This document shows positions 60,704 through 64,000 of a DNA stretch of 64,000 nt, piece after piece (position 1 is the first letter of the stretch; each line of letters starts with the position of its first letter). The notes below the pieces were generated by a model. It was given only the letters and a program-made list of their open reading frames with translations, ran no database searches and was not told the DNA's origin. Location: positions 32,972,001 to 33,036,000 of the forward strand of contig CM055318.2 of NCBI GenBank assembly GCA_029255685.2. The letters are read 5' to 3'. The DNA is from Silene conica. Taxonomy: Eukaryota > Streptophyta > Magnoliopsida > Caryophyllales > Caryophyllaceae. The position numbers were made by a program, and so were the translations under genes.

Positions 60704-61516
60704 TGTAATACTCCGTATTTTAATATATTTTATTTTAATACTTATTATTATAATTGATGTATTGATAGTATTCGAACATTGTATTCGATAATTAATTTAT
60801 CGAATAAGTGTTGTTACTTTTTATTATAATATTTATAATTTATTTTTTTTAATTTATCGAATAGTCTTTTTTTTTTATTATTTATTTCTCGTGTCGATAA
60901 TACTTGGGCGTTAGTTTTATATTCAATAAATAGGTTATCACATAACGGATATAGTTGTCGATATTTTATACGTTGTTGGTGGGAGTTGAACTCGGGATCT
61001 TTGGCAGACTTTGGTTTTGGGCCTCGAATTGGGTGTTGCCTTTGTATCAGCCCACACACCTCGCCACTTACACAAAAACACAAACACACAAACAGCCACA
61101 ACTCCCACTCCTGCCGTCAAAACAAAACAGCCCTAAAACTCTACCCTAACCCTATCAACGCTCGTCATACTCTCACACATCCCCTGCCGCCACATCAGAG
61201 ACCAAGAAGGAGGATTCACCAGGTGGTTCAGGGTGGCCTAGGGTGGTTCGTTGGGCAAGGGAGATAGGTATGCTCATCGTTAAACTCCTCAATTCGCAGT
61301 TTTTCTGCTCTTTTAATTCGTGTTATATTCAGTACGTATATGTTTATAGTTTCGGGTCTTGGTAGATTATTAATCTATGAAGGTATTACTTGTATTTTTG
61401 ACCATTGGGATGTCGTTTTTGACCACCTAGGACCACCGGTAAGGGTCGTTTTGTCGCTTGTTCAGACCTCGGTTTTTGTCGCTTCAAAACAGAGTCACGA
61501 GCATGTGGGTGTTACA
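60704..61516 (+). repeat. 5' LTR of a gypsy element, 813 bp
   Basis: TGTAATACTCCG...GGGTGTTACA on the plus strand, followed three bases later by a perfect Met-tRNA primer site. It contains (TTA)n-rich U3 sequence and a CCAAAACCA-rich block. The partner 3' LTR is beyond the window, so no duplication can be tested. The ORFs at 60814-61267 inside it are not genes. Confidence 0.88.
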
Positions 61517-61519
61517 AAG

Positions 61520-61531
61520 TGGTATCAGAGC
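61520..61531 (+). promoter_or_regulatory. Primer-binding site TGGTATCAGAGC
   Basis: Immediately after the LTR ending at 61516; the same primer as the large tandem array. The orientation is plus. Confidence 0.95.
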
Positions 61532-64000
61532 GAACGATCCTCAGGCGTAAACCAAATGAATAATAATGAACGTAGGAAGAGTCAAATAAAATGAACCCCG
61601 AGATGAGACTGTTAGGAGCCCCAAAAAGGAACGGGATGAGTTAGGGGCCCCCTCACACCAGGCCTGGGCCCTTTCGGTTCTGTCTCGGGAACCCAATGAG
61701 AGAAATTGAAGAGTGGGGTAGATTCTATAGTGACCTAGTCATCTTGTACTAACGTTCTTGCAGGAGAAGAATGAGGTAAGTAATATCTGAGTATGATTAA
61801 TAATGTCGGATGGAAAGATGTGTGTAATATGAAATGTGGATCAATCTGGATGATGGAATCGCAATTCTAAGAGTTTAGAGGTGTAATTGTGAACAATGGT
61901 CAGAGTAGCGTGATCATAATATGTTGGTGTTTGGAATGTTCTTATGGTATATGGTTAGTAAATGACTATCGTAGCTATGCAATATATTGGTTGGAATTTA
62001 GATATGAATGATCAGATTCAGATGTTGTAGTAATCCATGTCTAGTGATATGCGGAATGAATTCCTTAAGCCATGAATGTATGTAGCTATGTACTGCATAT
62101 ATCATACTTAAGATTTTATGCCTTTTATACGCATTTAAAATTTTGTTATAGAGATAGTAATCAATAAGTGACTCCTAGGTGACTCATAGTTTATATTTCC
62201 GTATTTGAATAGGTTGCAAGTATGTGACAGTAGAAACTAATTTATTTATATACACAAGTATAACTATCGAGTTATTTAGTTGAGACTACTTTTAGTTTCG
62301 AGATCCTTACCGTGTTCTAGATGATAATTATTGGCGAAATGAGGAATGCATGTTGTTATGGTACAAAGTGATGTCTATGCTTCATTTGTATGCCAACATA
62401 TTTTGGAAAAATAATGGTTATATTTAAATACGATAGTGTGGTGATTTCGAAGAACACAAATTTTTGATAAAATTTTTGGAATGTTACCTTGCATGTGAGG
62501 ACTGCCATTTAAGTGTGTTCTCTCTATGTGTAAGAAAATTTTATGTATGATAAGCCATGTAGATCTTAACGAGTCGTTATTAATAGTGGTTTCTGCAAGT
62601 TGTCCAATTTTCTGTCGAATCGCTGTAAAGTCTTCTTCAGACCAACTGAGTGTTTAAAAATTGTTATAAGTAATTCCCTTAGGATATAAATTTGATTCTT
62701 TTCCTATGATTAGTTAATTCATTATACTTTTAAAACTCGCAATATAGTTGAGCGATTATTTAATTGTAATTTTTTTTATAAGTGCTGTAGCATGCTTATT
62801 GGTGAAAGGGTTAGATAAGTTTTATATAAAAGTTCAATCAATTAAGGATTATGTGATGTAACCACGTGACACTCTGTTATGGCTTTAGTAATATGAACAG
62901 TAGTCATATGATAAGAATATGGACCTTACTACATGGAATGTAACCTTGCTTATTTCGTTGGGTTTTATATAAAATAGTTTCAATTATACGGACGTTCCTA
63001 CTTTCTATTGTTATGACCTCAATTATGTGGTGTTCCTATGTGATGTTAAAATCAGGTTTATCAGAGAAGAGTCTTGACGAGTGGTAGAATGAAATTTAAC
63101 TAGTAAGATTATTAGCACGATGTCATGAGTAAAAGTTATATAGCAATTTAATTGTTATAATTAATGGTGGTTATTTTGAACAACGTGAACCTTGTTGCTG
63201 TTCCTTCGTATATTAAAGGTACATCTTTGTCTAGTTTCCTGATATAATAGCCCTATGACTTCGTCATTTATACTGTTGTGCCATAAAATAAATTGCATAT
63301 TACTATGTTCAAAATCTGATCACGATGTATTGATTTATTAATTAGTTTGGCGTGGGATTTAGTGTTGTGCATTCGTTTACTTTTATTGTTAAAATTTTCA
63401 TGATTCATGAACTACAATTTACGAGAAAATGTTAGTAAAAAGGAATCAGAATGTTCCCGTGTAGCCTTAATTCCTATCTGTAGCTTGTAGAATTGCCTTT
63501 TGATTCGTGTTTATAAATTGTCACAAATTACCGTTTCAATGTTTCAAATGTTTCAAAATATTTTCGATGTGTTAAACCATGCTTAAGCTTGCTGTTTAGT
63601 AATTATGATGATTGTTTGCAATATGATATATCCTGTAACTATGTGTTGATGAAATCCTGCACGAAAAATTACTTGTTGCGCGTTTGGTAACCCTTTATTT
63701 TGCAAGTCACATATATTAATAGTTTCATGATAAAGAATGTAATGTGAGTGGACCGGAAATGTACCTACGTGGTTTTATTAACCTATCGACATCTAAGAAT
63801 GTTAAACGGTCTTGTAAGTCTATGATTGGTGCATATTTTGTGAAACGTGTCAATGCTCCATGTTTAATGACGTACATTAAAGTTTTGCTCTATGTCTTTT
63901 CCTAAAATATGATTTTGCTTCTATAATATGATTATGAGCATGAAACGTTTTAATTTGTCAATTATGAACTATGAGCTTCTTGATTGTTTACATCGTTGTA
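61532..64000 (+). mobile_element. Internal region of a gypsy element, no coding capacity in view
   Basis: About 2.5 kb after the primer site with no reading frame above 84 codons, although gag would be expected here. The sense strand has more G than C, similar in texture to the internal regions of the array at 2437-19151 read in sense. It is probably another non-autonomous (LARD-like) element; it continues past the window. Confidence 0.6.

Noticed and set aside
60814..61267. ORFs at the right-hand LTR
   Set aside because: They lie within the LTR defined by TGTAATACTCC...GTGTTACA and the primer site; no domain.

Overview
This is plant nuclear DNA, a eudicot with features that look like Caryophyllales. 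The genus is inference only. The evidence is GT-AG introns, chloroplast-type and FG-nucleoporin plant genes, a Cassandra 5S-type LTR, plant Helitrons, initiator-Met-tRNA primer sites, and AT-rich intergenic DNA packed with nested transposons. I see no CRISPR array, operon or bacterial feature.

Only two ordinary host genes are supported, and both can be modelled exon by exon. The first (20486-24162, + strand, 5 exons, 270 aa) encodes a divergent PAP2/DUF212 membrane protein with a probable plastid transit peptide. The second (35864-40476, - strand, 10 exons, 419 aa) encodes a CCCH zinc-finger FG protein of the AtC3H16/NUP42 type. It has one GC-AG intron and a 951-bp Mutator-like insertion in its last intron.

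The rest is a layered transposon record. Positions 1-19254 hold a decayed Helitron Rep/helicase gene. It is interrupted by an 828-bp terminal-inverted-repeat element (854-1681) and then by a 16.7-kb array of a non-coding Ty3/gypsy element (2437-19151). The array reads LTR-internal-LTR-internal-LTR, has a 6963-bp period, and is flanked by a single 5-bp target duplication. The helicase frame resumes exactly at that duplication. Positions 24577-31260 hold a foldback element, several truncated gypsy pieces and a GC-rich hAT-type element with an 8-bp duplication. A short non-autonomous Helitron (32579-33852) shares its 3' region with the large Helitron. Positions 41499-49455 contain opposed copia LTRs, a solo Cassandra LTR and a decayed copia pol. 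Positions 49456-64000 are a nest of gypsy LTRs, including a solo LTR with a target duplication. The nest also contains an L1-type LINE with an intact 1115-aa ORF2, and at the right edge a 5' LTR plus primer site of another element with no coding capacity in view.

The most unusual object is the three-LTR/two-internal array. Its only recognisable coding relic is the chromodomain tail of a Tekay-like integrase. Coordinates backed by target duplications or splice and frame checks are exact. Other transposon edges are marked approximate.
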